DNA of 64,000 bases from Stratiolaelaps scimitus (Eukaryota; Arthropoda; Arachnida; Mesostigmata; Laelapidae), in assembly GCA_019614645.1 (NCBI GenBank), contig JABWDB010000002.1:20387501-20451500 (forward strand). The letters run 5' to 3'. Under the pieces are notes generated by a model. It was not told the origin of the DNA, did no database searches, and saw nothing but the letters and a program-made list of their open reading frames with translations. This document shows positions 1 to 14,796 of the stretch, in pieces. Each line of letters opens with the position of its first letter. Within the stretch, counting starts at the first letter, position 1. The position numbers and the translations under genes were made by a program.

Positions 1-1430
1 GCCAGCAGTAGCGGTGTTGGTGGTGCCGGTGGTTGTTGTAACCCCGTTGCGGCGGTCGGGTGGCGGCTAGATCTTCCGAATTGCTGGATATTTCGAACTG
101 CTGCCGCCACTTCGTCGATGGATGTATTGATTTATTGAGCTTGGCCGAGTGAGTGACTGATGTGAGTGATGCTTGTATGCTCGATGCGCGCCACCGAGTG
201 TGGGTGTGCGCAGTATCGCCGCAACGCGAGAGAGGCGTAAATCGACAAAAGAGGTGAATGCTGCAGATTCGCATCGGCCAGTAAAAAAAAGATTATACGA
301 ACTTTCTGCAATGAACTAAGAAATTATTTTATTCATTGCTCATTGTCACTTGGATGCAGGCTGAGCGCTGGCGACACACGGCGCACAAAACTCGTCGATG
401 GGAGATGCTACTAATTAGATGAAGGAACTGTTGTGCCAGTACGCTACAGCTAGTTACTTCCCCCCGCGCTGCGGCAGTGAGACCCTTCCAGCGAGGATTA
501 CGTTGAACCACAAAGAAATCAAGGCTAACCTATGCATTGGCACGGGTTAGCACTTTGCATTTTGTACCGTACAATACAATGAACCATGATCACACCAACA
601 ACTAAATGAACGTTAGGTACGAGCGGTGTATTCCTCTCCCTAATCGTATCACAGCAAACGCACAAAATATCAAAGCAAGATTGAAAGCACAAAGCTCTCT
701 CAGGAAAATCAGAAAATAACAAGCACTTGGAAACGACGTCATGTTGAGATGCAACGTGGAGTGTCGCTCTCTTGAAGCTTTTCTGTGAGCTATCATTCGA
801 CTCGGATATTGCCGCCTATGGGATCTCACCGTCTCACGAGCCGCTACATGAGTTGAACACAGAGAAATAGGGAGATAGAACGAAAGAAGCAGATGATGAA
901 ATTTAGTGAGTTCGTTTTGTCAACCTGATAAGTTCCGACACTGGAGACCACGACGACGACGCCGCCGCTTCCTCCGTCGGCGAGCAAATCGCGTAGCGTT
1001 GCCTAAGTGCGGCCGTGCTGGTAGAGGTGGTGTCGAAAACTTGAAGTGTGTATTCAGGCGTTACGGCTAAGCGCGCGGTGAAGGAGGAGATGTTCACAAA
1101 GGAGTGTCTCTGCATGTGTGTGTTAAAGGTGCGGGGGTGTGGCCTTCCCTCGCCGCCTGCAATCCCCTGCTGCCGCACGTAGTATAGAAGCGCTGAGGTC
1201 GACTTCCAACGCTAACTGCATAGCTCACACTAGACGCTAGTTACGCCTAATCGCCGTCATTAGAGACACGGATAACGATGCCTTGCCACCCGAGCCTCGG
1301 ACCCCTTCGCCTTCCCGTTCGGAGTTCGCCCGACGGGTTGGCGTCCAATGCCGAACGCGCCTGCCCATAGGCAACGCCTAAACGTTACTCTTCAAAGACG
1401 CACGTTGAGCCTCAAGATATCTGTGCATTC

Positions 1431-1470
<40 letters not shown>

Positions 1471-4400
1471 TGCTTCGGAGATTTCCACAAACTTTCTCAG
1501 CGCCATCGCGACAGCCCACTCCAAGGGTTACGTACACCCACAATTCGGTTGAGTGCTCGCATATGATATGACGCAAAAATGCGCCCACATTAAAAGGCAG
1601 ATAGGTTTGCAAGGATGGTTATTTTCCAATGCAATAAATAGAGATATTGATGAAATGACGCAATTCAGGGCAAACACAAAGCACTCTCGTAGTTGGTATT
1701 ATCTACATACGACGCAACATTAACCATCAGACCCTAAATAGGCTAGAGCCAATGTTGTTAGAGTAAATAAAATTATTTTTCAATCCCAGTCTACAAAATA
1801 ACAAAAGGTAGCAATAGATTGTTTGTACCCAACTTGATACAGTTGAGCAATGGCTCAGCGGTCTAAACATATTTATCACTGGCCATATAACTTGGCTAAA
1901 CGTATGAGATAAGCTTCAAACTCGCACAAGACAGACCTGAATCAGCTTGTGATAATCATTGTTTGGCCCAATTATTACACATACTAATCACACATTGACA
2001 GTGGGCATAATATGCAATGCATATCGTTGACACACATCTTATTCATGTACCTACCGGAGTGAGTGATTTCGTGGTTTGACACTCTACAACAACGAGATTC
2101 ATATTTGTTCATACGTATCAAGCAGGAACGACAGAAGTGATCCTTGCGGTTTATGTGTGTGGTTTGTATATATGTATTACAGATGTGGACATACGATGAG
2201 CACGGGCCATTCGCAAAGATTCCCTGAACGAGCTCAATCATCACTGCCAATCGCAGACCATACGAACGTCCTAGTCCACGAAGCGAACGGACCCCAACGG
2301 GAACCTGGCAGGCAGGATCCCCATCACAGACGGGGCTTTCCGGACAGCGAAGCACATCAACGAGAAGTGCCAACGAATCGGGCTTCGTTTTCGCCCATCG
2401 CTTCAACCACGTTGTTGTCCTTGTTCATCGATTTAGCCGGGTGGGAGATCGCCCCCCGGCGACGGCGCGGAGTTCGAACCGGCTCACGTCGTCGAACCGC
2501 GCACTGCCGGGTCCGCCGAGCACGTCGAACATAATGGTTGTCACCAGCACATCAACACAACCGAAGACGCACGCCGGCAGGCGAGCGACAGACGGACCAA
2601 GATACCGCAGCGGACCAAGGGCTTCCCATAGCGGAACAAAGGCGGAGAGATTCGCTGTGGTAGAACGCTGACATGAAGAAAACTCACACAGGAATAAAAT
2701 ATGGACAACCGAAACCAACCAACTCGAAACATATCATCACTCGAGTTATTGAATCGTCAAACCTTTAAAACACCTCAACTTTAAAACCGAGCTTGCCTAT
2801 TGCAAGTAGCCCCAGTGAATGGATGATAACAGATCGTTGTTATCGAATACGTGAACGACATTACACGTTAGATAGTGAAATCAGTAACACAACTCACACA
2901 AGGTCATGGCAGGTATAATAGTAATACCTTTATTTGCGATTGAATCATTATCGGTGTAGTCGCTAGAAGGAAAGAAACGGTCATACAGATCATCAGAGGG
3001 TCCTACCTATAATGTTTTTCGAGCTGACACTCAGCTGTTCCTCTATCTGACAGGCCTCAGCTCTTAACCTTTAGGTAAGGGGGGGTCCTACCTGTCACGG
3101 GGTATCAAACATACAATGAACGAATACGCGGTTCGTGCGCTATGCAGCCTAGCATCGAGTTGTTTTGCTTTGCGCCAATGCGATCTTGTTTAAAATTGAT
3201 GAATTCGGAATAGCAACGGCACCGAACTACAACTCCAGTTAGGCCGCATTGTCAACAGATGTTCGTGCACAACACGTACGTGCGAGCTCCTTTGAGAATA
3301 GAAAACGAAAAAAGCAAACCAGTCGTTTCGAGACCATCGACCAGTACTGTAATAATCGCAACATGATATTTGGGTATTTACCTTAATTAAACGTAGCAGG
3401 AGGTGTTCTACTTATCACACAGTTCATGCTCGCCCCCTGCATGTTCTGTGCCTTCATGTATTTGTTTTATTTTATAGAGGTTAAGGTTAATTCCTCATGG
3501 ACACGAGGCCTCACAACTAAGGTATTTACCTGGTAGTGTCAGACCCTTACTGATTAAACTCAGAACCTCGATCGTGAATTCCAGAATGTCGTCCTCATCT
3601 TCCGGCAGTGTTTCATACGGTGTCCTATTTTTCAATGCCTTCCTATCCTCTCAGAAGTGACAGTTCACTGTTGAGATATCTTGACGCGATATATATATAT
3701 ATATAGTATATTGCTTTTTTTTTCTTGTGATCTACAAGAAGCAACGAGCTTCATTGGTCCATTGTGTATTCAGCTTTGTTTCGCTATGTCCATCTAATTT
3801 TTCTGTTGTCCACTTTTGTGTGTCCAATATTCTCAAGCATTCTCGCTGGGCAGTGGCGGGCGCGCCGGCTATCAACCACGGCCGCGTTTGAGGCACTTCG
3901 CTCGCTGTAGATTCGATCTGACCATTCCGGATCACATGCGCGCTCTGCTTATGGCGTTTGTCCGTGGATGTGGCGCGTTTCCCATCCGAAGAATGAAACA
4001 CGTTTGGAATACCAAAACATCGACTCCGAGCGCTTATTGCCCTCGTTCTTCCGACGCAATTCGCCATCGACGCCATCCGCAGTGTCCTATCCAAGACCCC
4101 TCTTCGGGTTATGTGGTAGATGGGGTGGGTTGGGCAGCAGTGGCAGGAATATTGGGCCCCGTAGCCTAAACCTATGGTAGCTAGTGCCCACTTTACAGCT
4201 AAAATCGTTCAAAGCTGGCGAGTTCAAGTTCGTGTAGTTGGAAAGTTGGGGAGGCGCAAAGGGCAACGGGCTGCCCCAGGGCCAGAGTTGTAAATGCCAC
4301 TTATTCCAACATGGCGCCACCGTTGCGACGTCTAGATTCGATAAGGAGAGCAGAAACCAAGGGTTCGCTAGGGCGCTCTCTCATATATCTGGATCCCCCG

Positions 4401-7400
4401 CCATACGCTATCTATCCTACCATCTACCGCGACAGGAGATGACCAGAAAACATGGGTGAACCCATAGCTGATGACCCCTCATCTATGCTTTGTATTTTTT
4501 GACGTGGTGTTGTACGGTGTTATTGGTAGGTGGGGTGGCTGACCCGGCGAATGACAGCAGCTTTGAAGCGGGTAGCACACTTTATATAAAGACGTGAGCC
4601 TGGCACGGAGCACCTCATAATAGACAAGATAAAGATTAATTTGTATCGAAGTGGATTTGCAATATATATATATATATATTTATAGAACAAAATAACAACA
4701 TAACATACGCATAAAAAGACAGATGCATACGTACAGATTCAGTCTGGTACGAGAATTCTTCGTCGTGCGAACTTCGTCGTATGCCGGCTGCCTTAAGCTG
4801 TGTTTTCGAACGGAGCCTACGTTGTATCGTATTTTTTCTCGCCAGGTCATTCACGCACACAGAAACGTGGTCACCAGACCCAGGAAGATCTCCCCGTCGG
4901 GGTTTTCGGGCGGAACAGCCGGTTGACTCGAACCCACCGTCCGCGAACTCCATTCTACCCTTACCTCTCTCCGCGTTTCCATCCAGGAGTAGGCAGGACA
5001 ATTGCAAACTCGTCTCGTATCCACTCTGCCAGCACCCCCTGGAATGAACTGGGTGCGTCGAACCAGATGTCTGGACGAAGCGATGCCTCAGTAACGTAGC
5101 TTCGGGGAACGAGCGAGCGATGCTTTCGCTCTACCTTTTCTACGTGGCATCCCGTGCGTGGCAGGACTCAAGGTGGCGTCGGAGACAAATTCCAGCTCAC
5201 TCGTGGGAGTGTATCCCCGCCTCTCATCTTCCGCGTTCTGCCCGTTTCTGCCTCCACGAGAGTCAGTGTCTGGCGGAGGCGGGCGTCGATCTGTCGCTGC
5301 AAGAATCAAACGACAGCCAGCAGCCGCGATGGCTGCTGCTCACGTAGGTTGCGTTCGCTCTGCGCCGTCACTGTCCCCGCTCTGTTCGGCCCGCCAATGA
5401 ACTGCGGGAGCTAGACAGGCAACACGGCAAACATTGGAGAGGGCACTCACGCATCCAAACATTGGCGTGGAGGCGAATAGGGAAATCGTCTTTTTTCCTC
5501 GTTCTCAGCCTCCGTTCGGCCTCCTTCGTTCCTGCCGGGCCCGACCGCGTTGCGACAGACTCGGAGTTTGGGGAACCGACAGGGAAGGCGAGGGGATACT
5601 GGATATCGAACGAGTCAGACGGAGCCTGTCCTCTCCGTCTACAGCTGAGCTTCGGTCACCCCGGACCTGCCACGCGGAGCAAGTCCAACCAACAGGGAAT
5701 TGGGTCTAGCCGTGCCTGAGAAGCACAGTACTGATGCGAACAAAAAGGGATTCTCTTTGGGTTTGGCCATGACCATGGTCATCGCAATGGAGGTAGCGGT
5801 GATGGTGGTTCTGCGAGTGGGGAAACCAGTGCTGTGATGCCTTCTCACCGTCACTGCGTGTAGAAGGAGACATGGGGCCCCCGAACGGAACTTGTGGGGT
5901 CGACCGTTCCGATGTGGTGGTATTGAGGGTGGTGTGCGTAGGCGGTAGTACTGTTCGGTGGTGGCCAGTAGCCTCTGGGGCTGGTGAGGGTCAGCTGCCA
6001 TCTCTGGCTGCTCGCTGGTCCACTATGCCGCTCTCTTTCCTCTGTGTCCTTTTTCCCGTATTTCTCCTCTATACCGTATCCTTTCCTTCTCCCCGCGTAG
6101 GGCGGTATCGACCTCGTAAGCGAAACCCATTTGCCTCTTCTTGGTTCTGCCTCGGTTGAGTCTTGTGCCGTTCATCCTCTCTCTCTCTCCCTCTCTGCTT
6201 ATATTGACCAGCAGGCCAACGGCGAAGCTCTGACAGAGCCGCTGTGTAAGTTTACGGTACCCCACCTTGCCCTCTGTCTGCGACCTCCTCGTCCTTTTCG
6301 TTAGTCCCGTTGCAGTATCCGGAGAAGGCTAATCTGTTCCCTTAACTCCCACCAGCAACGCCCATGGCTTGACCACCATTGCTCCCCCTTGCGCAGACAA
6401 TACGGGGGTGAAGTGGAAAATCTGATGTTGAGCACCCTAAGAACGAAGTGGAGTGGGCTGCTACTGTTGGATAATAAAACAGTGAACGCGAAGCTTAGAA
6501 GCGCACAGATTCCAAACGTGTTTCGGCGAATAAGGTGGGCCCTATGATATAATATATACTTCTTCGGGCAAGAAAAAATATGGACTTGTACAGAAATTTA
6601 TTGATTTATTGGGAAACGTATACTTTGCTTACTCGTCGTTGTAGGTAGCATATATATAACATATTTATATATATAAAGTGTTCAGTTAGACCGTCGGAAG
6701 TCGGCTACCTTTAGTGTGATCTCTAACTAGCTAATAAGGGCTGACAAGCTCAAACGTGAGTTATGATATAGGTAATATTCAGTTGGTACTATTATCTTGA
6801 GGTACTTAGTCGTCACACTAATGGGTTCACAACAAATACAGCCGTCTTTTGAGCTGATTAAGCATCATGGATTACCATAAGTAGCTAACGGTATACTCTT
6901 TTGTGGGGAATGCCTGTTTCCTATAGAGACTTCGACTTCTTAAGAAGGTAACAGAGCCTCGGTTGAAAAAGTAATATAATGGATTTCGATATATTTCGAG
7001 TTTTTTACGTCCTACATTTTATTGTGACCTTTCCATTGTTACCATATATGTAGCAGCTAAACCTGATCAGTTTTCCACATACAGTTGTTCCAGGACTTAA
7101 CCATCGACTGTGATGACATGGTTAGCGCGACAACCATGATCAATTTGTGCTCACCTGCAATAGAGAAAAATATCATCCTTAAGTGATCGGCTATCACTGG
7201 TGGTTTGCAGCGTTTTGCATTTATAAACATTAAGGATAGATTTTGTCGCATTGTACATTAACACATATCTAGATTTATTTGACGGCAATGACAATTGTTA
7301 AGATCCTTGTTAAGAATGCTTTTACTTTTACAAATTACCGGTCTCCATATCCGGCTTGACGCAACCCGATGCTGAAGATCATCATAGAATGCTAAAAACA

Positions 7401-8340
7401 GCTGTGAAAGTCATCATAATTTCTCTTCTCCCTGTCCGACCGCTAATCGAACAGTCGGAATTCTCTGAACGTTGTTGGCCGCCGATCGTTGGCGTTTTCC
7501 CACCCGCACCCATCCTTCGTGTCTGAGCCGAAAACACCCAGATCTACCGAGGGACGTTTGGTAATAGGAGATTTCGTATTAATGACACACCACCATAGAT
7601 GGGCATAGCTGTGCTGTATATATGGCCCGCCTGCGAGGCAGGGCTCGAATTATGGGGGCACGACCGTTCTTTAGTGTATTTCAGTAGGGGGATACCGGAA
7701 ATCAGTGAGCCTTTAGGGCCCTTTCAGAAATCGGGGGACTTTGGCTGAAACCGGGCCCCTAACCATCGAGCTACCAAAAGAGCTGCCGAAATCGCTATTG
7801 CCGTTGGCCAATGTCTGTGTTCGCCAGGTGGTATTGCTCTCTGCTGCCGCATGATTGGCACGTCTGTCACACACAGAGAGCCCTCCCGACGCTTCGTTCC
7901 CCAATCGCCACCACCTCAGCAGCCGACTATACCCTCACCGTCACACACTGTTGGAGGGCCAAACAGGTTGAAAGCCACCATTTCCACATAAGAAATCAAA
8001 TGCGGAGGGACACGAAACGAAAAAAAACCGGCCCCGAGCAGGAAAAACCATTCCCTAAAATTCCTCCCACAGAGAATTTGGTGTTGAACCACGCAGGCGG
8101 GGGCAACTCTCAGGTGCAATAGCAGCGCCAATGCTACCACCACAACTCTTGATCCCCTCGCAACAAGAGAGTCCATACATGTCGAAAACCCCACCTGACT
8201 GCCTCAATTAATCTAAGCAAAGAGAAACACCCCACCTCACTAGCTGGCGCCGGTTAAACCTGGGTCCCTTGTCACCGTTGATGTCGTGTTCACTTTTGTA
8301 TCTATGCCCGTGAAGAGCGAAGCCTGTACAGGTCCGAAAA
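1..8340. other. No gene recognised
   Basis: AT-rich non-coding sequence with (TA)n arrays near 1434, 3690 and 4660. A GC-richer block at about 4700-6400 has many overlapping short frames on both strands, none resembling a known protein. A repeated GGGTCCTACCT lies near 3000 and 3085. Confidence 0.5.
1434..1466. repeat. (TA)n microsatellite
   Basis: About 33 bp of uninterrupted alternating TA. Confidence 0.9.
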
Positions 8341-8377
8341 ATGGCTGCGTCGCTTGACGAGCGCTGCGGTGATAATT
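8341..8377 (+). CDS. Candidate first coding exon (start codon plus strong donor)
   Basis: AAAAATGGCTG is a strong initiation context. The short frame MAASLDERCGDN runs straight into a consensus donor GTAAGT at 8378. No next exon was identified, so this rests only on the start context and donor. Confidence 0.15.
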
Positions 8378-11300
8378 GTAAGTAAAGAATTAGAGAAGTA
8401 CCAAAACTCACTGAATGTAAAAAAAGGCAAAAAGCGAAATGTGTTTCTTAACATCTGATGTTAAATATCTTTCATTTACGGATGATATCATATTGTGTGT
8501 TTTTTCTTATAGCGATATACAATGTTGATGATATTCTTCATAAGACTGGTTATGAAATTCTGATATTATATATTATCCTTTAGAGAACTTCGGGTGTTGC
8601 CAATGCGGCGGCTACTATTTTACAATAGTACAACTTCATTGTGTGTCATACGGGTGTGTCCTCTGATAAAGCTGTGGCAACCGAGGAAAACGTTGAACGT
8701 AAATTTGATTAAGAAATACGGGCGACCCTCGTTTGAGATCTGGTTCCTCCCATAGCCCACTCCGCCACTAGTTTCGAAATTTAAACATTTCCTTCGTTCC
8801 GCGCCCTCCGAAATGTTTTGGCGTGTATGCCACTTGGTTAGCACTGCCTTCATTAATCATCGAAAGCAGAGTTCCACAAACTGAATGGGGCGAGCTACCA
8901 CCAAGCTCTCAATTGATCTCGTTGGCCCTTGAGATAAGCGCAGGTAGCCTCGTCTGGGTTAGGTTGCCTTTTTCATAGAGCCGCTGGCTGAGGGAGATTT
9001 TACTACGGACTAGGTGAAGTTTCTAGCCGTGGATCGAGACGAACATGTGTTATACCTATACCAGTGCGTTAACGTCCACATAAATATGCTCCTAATGCTG
9101 TTGCTCGCGTCGCAGGTCAACCTGAATTCACCTGTAGCATTGTACTTACGAATAGGTAACGGCACGATCGCGCCAGCCTCAGACTCTGGCTTGCAGATGC
9201 AGCTTGCTTGGCCGCTAGTCGTTTAGGCAGCGTCACCCGACCGATTGTGTCAATCTGTTGCAACAAAGTTCCCTCCCGCGACTCTCGGCACGCTCCGACG
9301 AGACTGCCGGCTGGTAAACATCTCATAGATAGTCCCGATTCCCATATGCAGTTAATGAACGGATGCGTCTTGAAGTTTTGATGGAAGCATCTTTTGTGGA
9401 TGCGACCGTTCATCGATTCAACGAGTTAGGCTGGACGCGGTTTACTCGAAGAACGGCAATGTGAAAGCGTTTCGAACAGTACACGTAAAGTGCAGCTAGC
9501 GTTCAAAAGTTCAATTGTGAGCGGTCAAACTCGGCAGAGGCTAATGGTCCGCTTATGTAGTTCGTGTTAATGCGCCCCGAATAACCAGCTATTCACCAAT
9601 TGCCCCACAGAAGTTATCATATACACAGATAGAGCATTTGGGAACAGATCTTTTCAGGAACGTTAACCTAATTTATAGGAGGTACGTAACTGACGACTGC
9701 ATTTGTTATAGTATAATATGCGTTGTAATAATGACACTCATTTCGTATTTGTTTTATCGTTGATAATTCTGCACTCTGTCCTTCTCGCCTGAAAACACAA
9801 GCACACACCAGACGCTTCAAGTCTCGACTTCGCCGCAGTGCTTTACCGCTTTCATTTCTCGCTGCCCAAGACGCTGCCATCTAAGGTTGGCGAATTGTCT
9901 AGGCCCGCTGAATATACGGCCCGCCACCCGTCGGCCATTATTACGTATTCACCGTATACCCAACCGATGATTACTAGGCGAGGCGCGAAGTCTCACAGAG
10001 ACTAACCGATCGTATTCCATCTCCTACGACTGACCACGCGAAGATCAATAAACAGTACGAGCACTATACGGGGAGTACTATATAGTCCTTAACGCGTTTC
10101 TGTTTCCTTCAGCTTTCGCGGCCTTTCCTGACCTTATCTGCCGTCCTCCACGGCTCCCAAGGAGCATTCCGACGCGGTTATCCAAGCAGACCACGCACGA
10201 ATCGAGTAGGACGTAGAGCCGAGTCGCGAGCGTGCGCGATCCCTCCAGCCTGACACTATCATCCGTCGTATATCCCTCAATGCCCCTGAGGGAGCAATGG
10301 CGAAAACGCGAACAAGATGTCTCCCCGAGGACAAGTGGCCTACCCAAATAGCATTAGATTACTCGAGAGATCGAGGCGTAAGTGGAATTCCGACGAACGT
10401 CACATGTGCATACATCGTCAGATATGTATGCTGGCGCTGGTATTGATGGATGGTTGTAACTAATTTTAGTTCCTTTGACTCTGTATATCCGACACCGTAA
10501 GCAAGGACATCGTGATGTGGAAACATGTATGATAGAAGGGTCCCGTTATGTGATGAGTGGTAGATTGGGTGTCGCTCGGAGTATATCACCGTTTGTTGAA
10601 GAGGTCGATGTATGGTCGGGGCTCCGCTTGTCCACGAGGAGGAGCCGGGTTCGAAGCTAGCTGGAACACTCCGTAGATTTTCGAAGCACATTGAATTACG
10701 CGACATGTTGGACCGGTGAATCATTATTCTACTGCATTCACAAGTTGGTCTCCAACGTCTAGCGGCTTCAGCTTGGGTAAAGTGCATTGACACTTTCATA
10801 GCTTTCAGTATTGGCCAGTGTAAATACGATACAATACATATGTTCCCACAACTTCTACAAGTCGCATTGCCCCATTACGTATGAAAGCCGTTGTAGAGCT
10901 ATCCATTGTTTTGGCCTTCTTCGTCGCAACCGCTAACAATAATGACGGCCACAGTAAAACGAAAACTTTTTCATAGTCTATCAGGAAACGGTCATTTAGG
11001 ATTCGGATAGACGACACTGCACCACGACTACCGACAACCTCGTCCGTTACTCCCGTTCCACCTGCCTTCGTTGGGAGATCTAGATTTCTTCGCAAAATCT
11101 AGGCCTCTCTTTGCCTGTCGATGTCGAAGGAGATTATTAGGACCATAAAATCTAACGAGTTCATGGCGGTGGATCCACCACCCGCCCGCTTTTGGGGAAG
11201 ATTCTCATTGGAGGTCTTCTTTGCGCCCATCTTGTGGGTCCAACAGCAAAAGGCTCTCCCAGATTGGTGTGTTCAGTCAGATCCTAGGTACCAGGGGGTA

Positions 11301-12285
11301 CCTAGCCAGGCATAGAAACCGCAGGAAGATCGGGTGGGTGCTGCTTGCTGCCTGCTTTTGCTGCTGCTGCTGCTGTTGGCGAATCCAAGGACGGAAAAAT
11401 AGGCAGTAGAAGAAATCTGAAGTGGTCATCACACATCCTCTTCCGCTCGGTCCTTAGCGCCATGTGACAGGGTGTACCGCCGCCGATGTACTCGATCTCC
11501 TTATTGCGGCGACGGCCTATGGGCTATTACTTGTGGTTTGAAAGCAGCTCGACTCCCCTAGACAACCGTGCCTCTAGAAACCCTCCCAAAGAAGCTATAC
11601 ATCTCATTTTCTCTCCCACCCGTTCGCTCCCGCGTTCTCGACTCTAGCTGCTAAAGTCCACACTACAAGGAATAGGTTTTGGCGTTGGACATTGGCAGCG
11701 ATACGATAGAACCCCTGTCTCCACCCGTCCCGTGTTTAGCTTTCTTCCACCTACGAACTCTCGTGCGGGGAACCGTGCGAGCTCCATCTCAGGGCGAGCG
11801 GAATTACCAGTGTAACCGTCGTGATCAGCTGCTTTGGTAGCTCCTACGTGAATCGTAGGCGTTTTTCGAGTTGCGAAAGGATGAGGAGTGTATGAAATAG
11901 GAAGGGCGATAGAGATAAGGTGACGGCCGCGACAACAGCAATCTGAGGTAGCAGCAGTCCGTTGCCTACGCCCAGACATAGAATGCCCTGACATCTGGAT
12001 GGATCGTGCCCGGATACCCAATAGGTATGGGTGACTATTTTCGTATAGTTGCCGATTTGCGTCCAGGTCCAAACGATAGCATCGGTGCTGCACTGCCGCT
12101 TGCCAACGGGGAATGAAGACGTGGGGTCTGACGACTGTGACACTTGTGGCCACTGGACATTTGTGAGGAAATGCCCCTGGTGAGGAACGTCGGAGCTGGC
12201 CACTCTGAAGATTGGGGATTTAGCTGAGAGAGGAGGATTACACGCATCGCCACAACTCCATATATATATATATATATATATATAT

Positions 12286-12358
<73 letters not shown>

Positions 12359-12511
12359 CTTTCTACCAAGAATCTATGATCTGTTCGATAAACGGGAGGA
12401 AGGAACAAGGCACATCGGGATATCGTGGGAAGTAGTCGGTGGTCGACACAAGAAAACCATTCAGTTGTGCTCATGCCTCAATGGTTTCAACTGGTCGAAA
12501 ATCATTGACAG
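8378..12511. other. No gene recognised
   Basis: Mixed-composition non-coding DNA. A minus-strand frame at 9413-9149 runs into a consensus donor (GTAAGT) but has no other support. Frames at 11644-12203 overlap one another on the same strand and are not convincing. Confidence 0.5.
12261..12356. repeat. (TA)48 microsatellite, one interruption
   Basis: A 96-bp alternating TA run broken only by a G at about 12287. It is the longest of the window's AT arrays. Confidence 0.95.
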
Positions 12512-12783
12512 ATTACCGAGTGGATGGAGGCAACTTGCAGATCCATCTTTGACCAACTTCCGCTGAATGACCGACAGATAGGCAGAGAGTATCTACCATT
12601 TAGAATAATGGTTTCAGATGATGAGCCGACGCCAGGTTTGAGCCAGTTGGACCCGTTGACAGACATTCAAAACATAATGTTAATGAAGGAGTCATACCGG
12701 CGTCACGTTGATGCTACGCGGTTTAATGCTCGAAGTACGGGGCCACAACTTCTCATGCACGTTGTTTATACGTATAAACATAG
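12512..12783 (+). CDS. Exon-like open frame, unknown product
   Basis: Acceptor ATTGACAG and donor ATAG-GTACGG bracket an open frame whose ATG (12524) begins MEATCRSIFDQLPLNDRQIG. The inferred product is hydrophilic, with an acidic segment SDDEPTPG. If unspliced, the frame stops at 12796. It lies just downstream of the longest (TA)n array. No family is recognised. Confidence 0.2.
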
Positions 12784-14769
12784 GTACGGAGAGTGAACAA
12801 CTTTTCGTCCTTTTCAAGAAGCTCATATTATTTTAGGATAGCATGTATTTATCGCCTCTATTTTTGTGCTAACTCAACTTTTATTTATTTATTTATTTAA
12901 CTTCTTTGACCTCCAAGGACGTGGAACCACTTATTCTGCATGCCTCAGTACAAGTGCGTCAAGACTTCATTCCGGACATTTCCGCATAGACATTCGTGTA
13001 TAATTTACTTTCGAGCAAGTTTGAGACTAACTTTTGCGTTATAAATATTATATATAAAAACACACTCGTTATATTTTTCATATGGTGATCCTGATACAAA
13101 AGCATAGTGTGAAACAACGTAACATATATGAGAGCCACACGAAAATCTCCAAGTATAGGACCATCCCTGAACAATACACTATTTATACCGTCATAATGCA
13201 CATAGACATATGCTAACGTACACGCTATTTGATAAATATCTACCTCATAATAAAGAAAATAGATGCTCAGGATGTCCCTATCCTAACTGCTCATCTGTCT
13301 AAGGCGAGTAAAAGTAATGATCGTTCCTGGTTCTGTCTCGCCAGCGAGCAGGCTACGAGGGGTCGGATAGTGCAGGACGCATTAAGCGTCTATGGTTCAA
13401 CAGTGCAAAGGCAGTGACGGACAGCCTTTCCGCTAATCCGCTCGTAACGTAGTAAAGCTGTTGATTGATTAGAAAGAGCGACCACCGACGTAATCATAAT
13501 ACAGCCGAGTGCTGTATAGGAGGTGTACGATGCCATAGAGCGCCGAAATATCCGTAGCTACGCTCAGCTGGAAAATCGTTCATAAAGTCACATTGGCTAG
13601 AACAAAAATAATATTAGCAATCTACTTCCATAAAAACACAAAAAAAACCGTTTGAATACCAAGAATCGACAGGTCGTGGTCGTCATGTTCGGCTGTAACC
13701 GATCGACGATCGGCAATATGAAGAACTGATTTGTTTTTAACTAATTGTTTATAATTAGAGCTTATATTTGTTCTCGTCGCGTACTAGTTGTAGTAGTACC
13801 GGTTTTAATTGTGGCAAAGTCGCCTACATGCATGTAACTTTCTCTGTTTACAACTCTATGAAATTCCTAATGAGCTAATGAGCGGTTTTATGTATCCTCG
13901 GGGATCGGCAACCAGTTTCTGCCATCTCCGATGCCTGTTTTCGAGCCACGCAGTTGTTGTCTGGGTCGTAGATTTCTGGGCAACAGGAGTAGGTCATGGT
14001 TGTTTCAAATGTACATATGTCATGCATGTGAGCTTTGCATCAATGTATGCACGGCATATGGTATGATGTAGCGTAGACGGTCATGTGAAGGTATTCACAA
14101 TGTAGCGAGTGTCGTTAGTGCGGAACTATGAGATACCTAAGATACGAACGCAGCCTTCACTCTCCGCGTTTGCGAATCCGTGCCGCCCCGCTCAGATAAT
14201 CTACCCGATAGTTAGAGCAAACGATCATTAGAGAGCGTAACCAGAGAAAATGAGATGGTCACCAAACTATACTATTTCCATCATAGACACTACTTAGATA
14301 GATAGATATTTCTGAATTTTCACTCTATCATATCTAATAGCTGTAGCTCTAATTATACGCCAACTCTGGCTATTAAAATGATGCGGATTATATGATGATA
14401 ACAACAACAACCATTATAATTATAATATTGCTGTTTACCTTTATCGAACTGCTATAGTGGTAACAGTCTGCATAACTGAAATGGCAGATACTCGCTAAAT
14501 ACCGCTATATCATCAAGGCATTTATGTGCATGTATTATAACCCCCCTTCATGCTTCGTAACACATCAATTCTTTCATAAAATTTATATGCATTTGCTACT
14601 CGTACATTCCAGCTCAGACAACAAAACTTTCGCTCCCTCCCGCGGCAAAACGACCTATTATATATATATACCCGGTCCAAGCAGCAGGTATATATAACCC
14701 ATATAGTGCTAGGAGGTTCCAGCCCTGGCAAAAAATATATACATATATTATATATGATAGTTATCCACA

Positions 14770-14796
14770 CACGCCGCATATGGCATATGCGGCGTG
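14770..14796. repeat. Near-perfect palindrome, 13-bp arms, 1-nt centre
   Basis: CACGCCGCATATG is followed by G and then its exact reverse complement. It is GC-rich within an AT-rich surrounding and could form a cruciform or hairpin. Confidence 0.75.

Noticed and set aside
9149..9413. Minus-strand frame ending at a consensus GTAAGT donor
   Set aside because: No acceptor, homology or neighbouring exon; a donor alone is too common.
10600..10660. B-box-like GGGTTCGAAGC
   Set aside because: No convincing A box or stems; not a tRNA.
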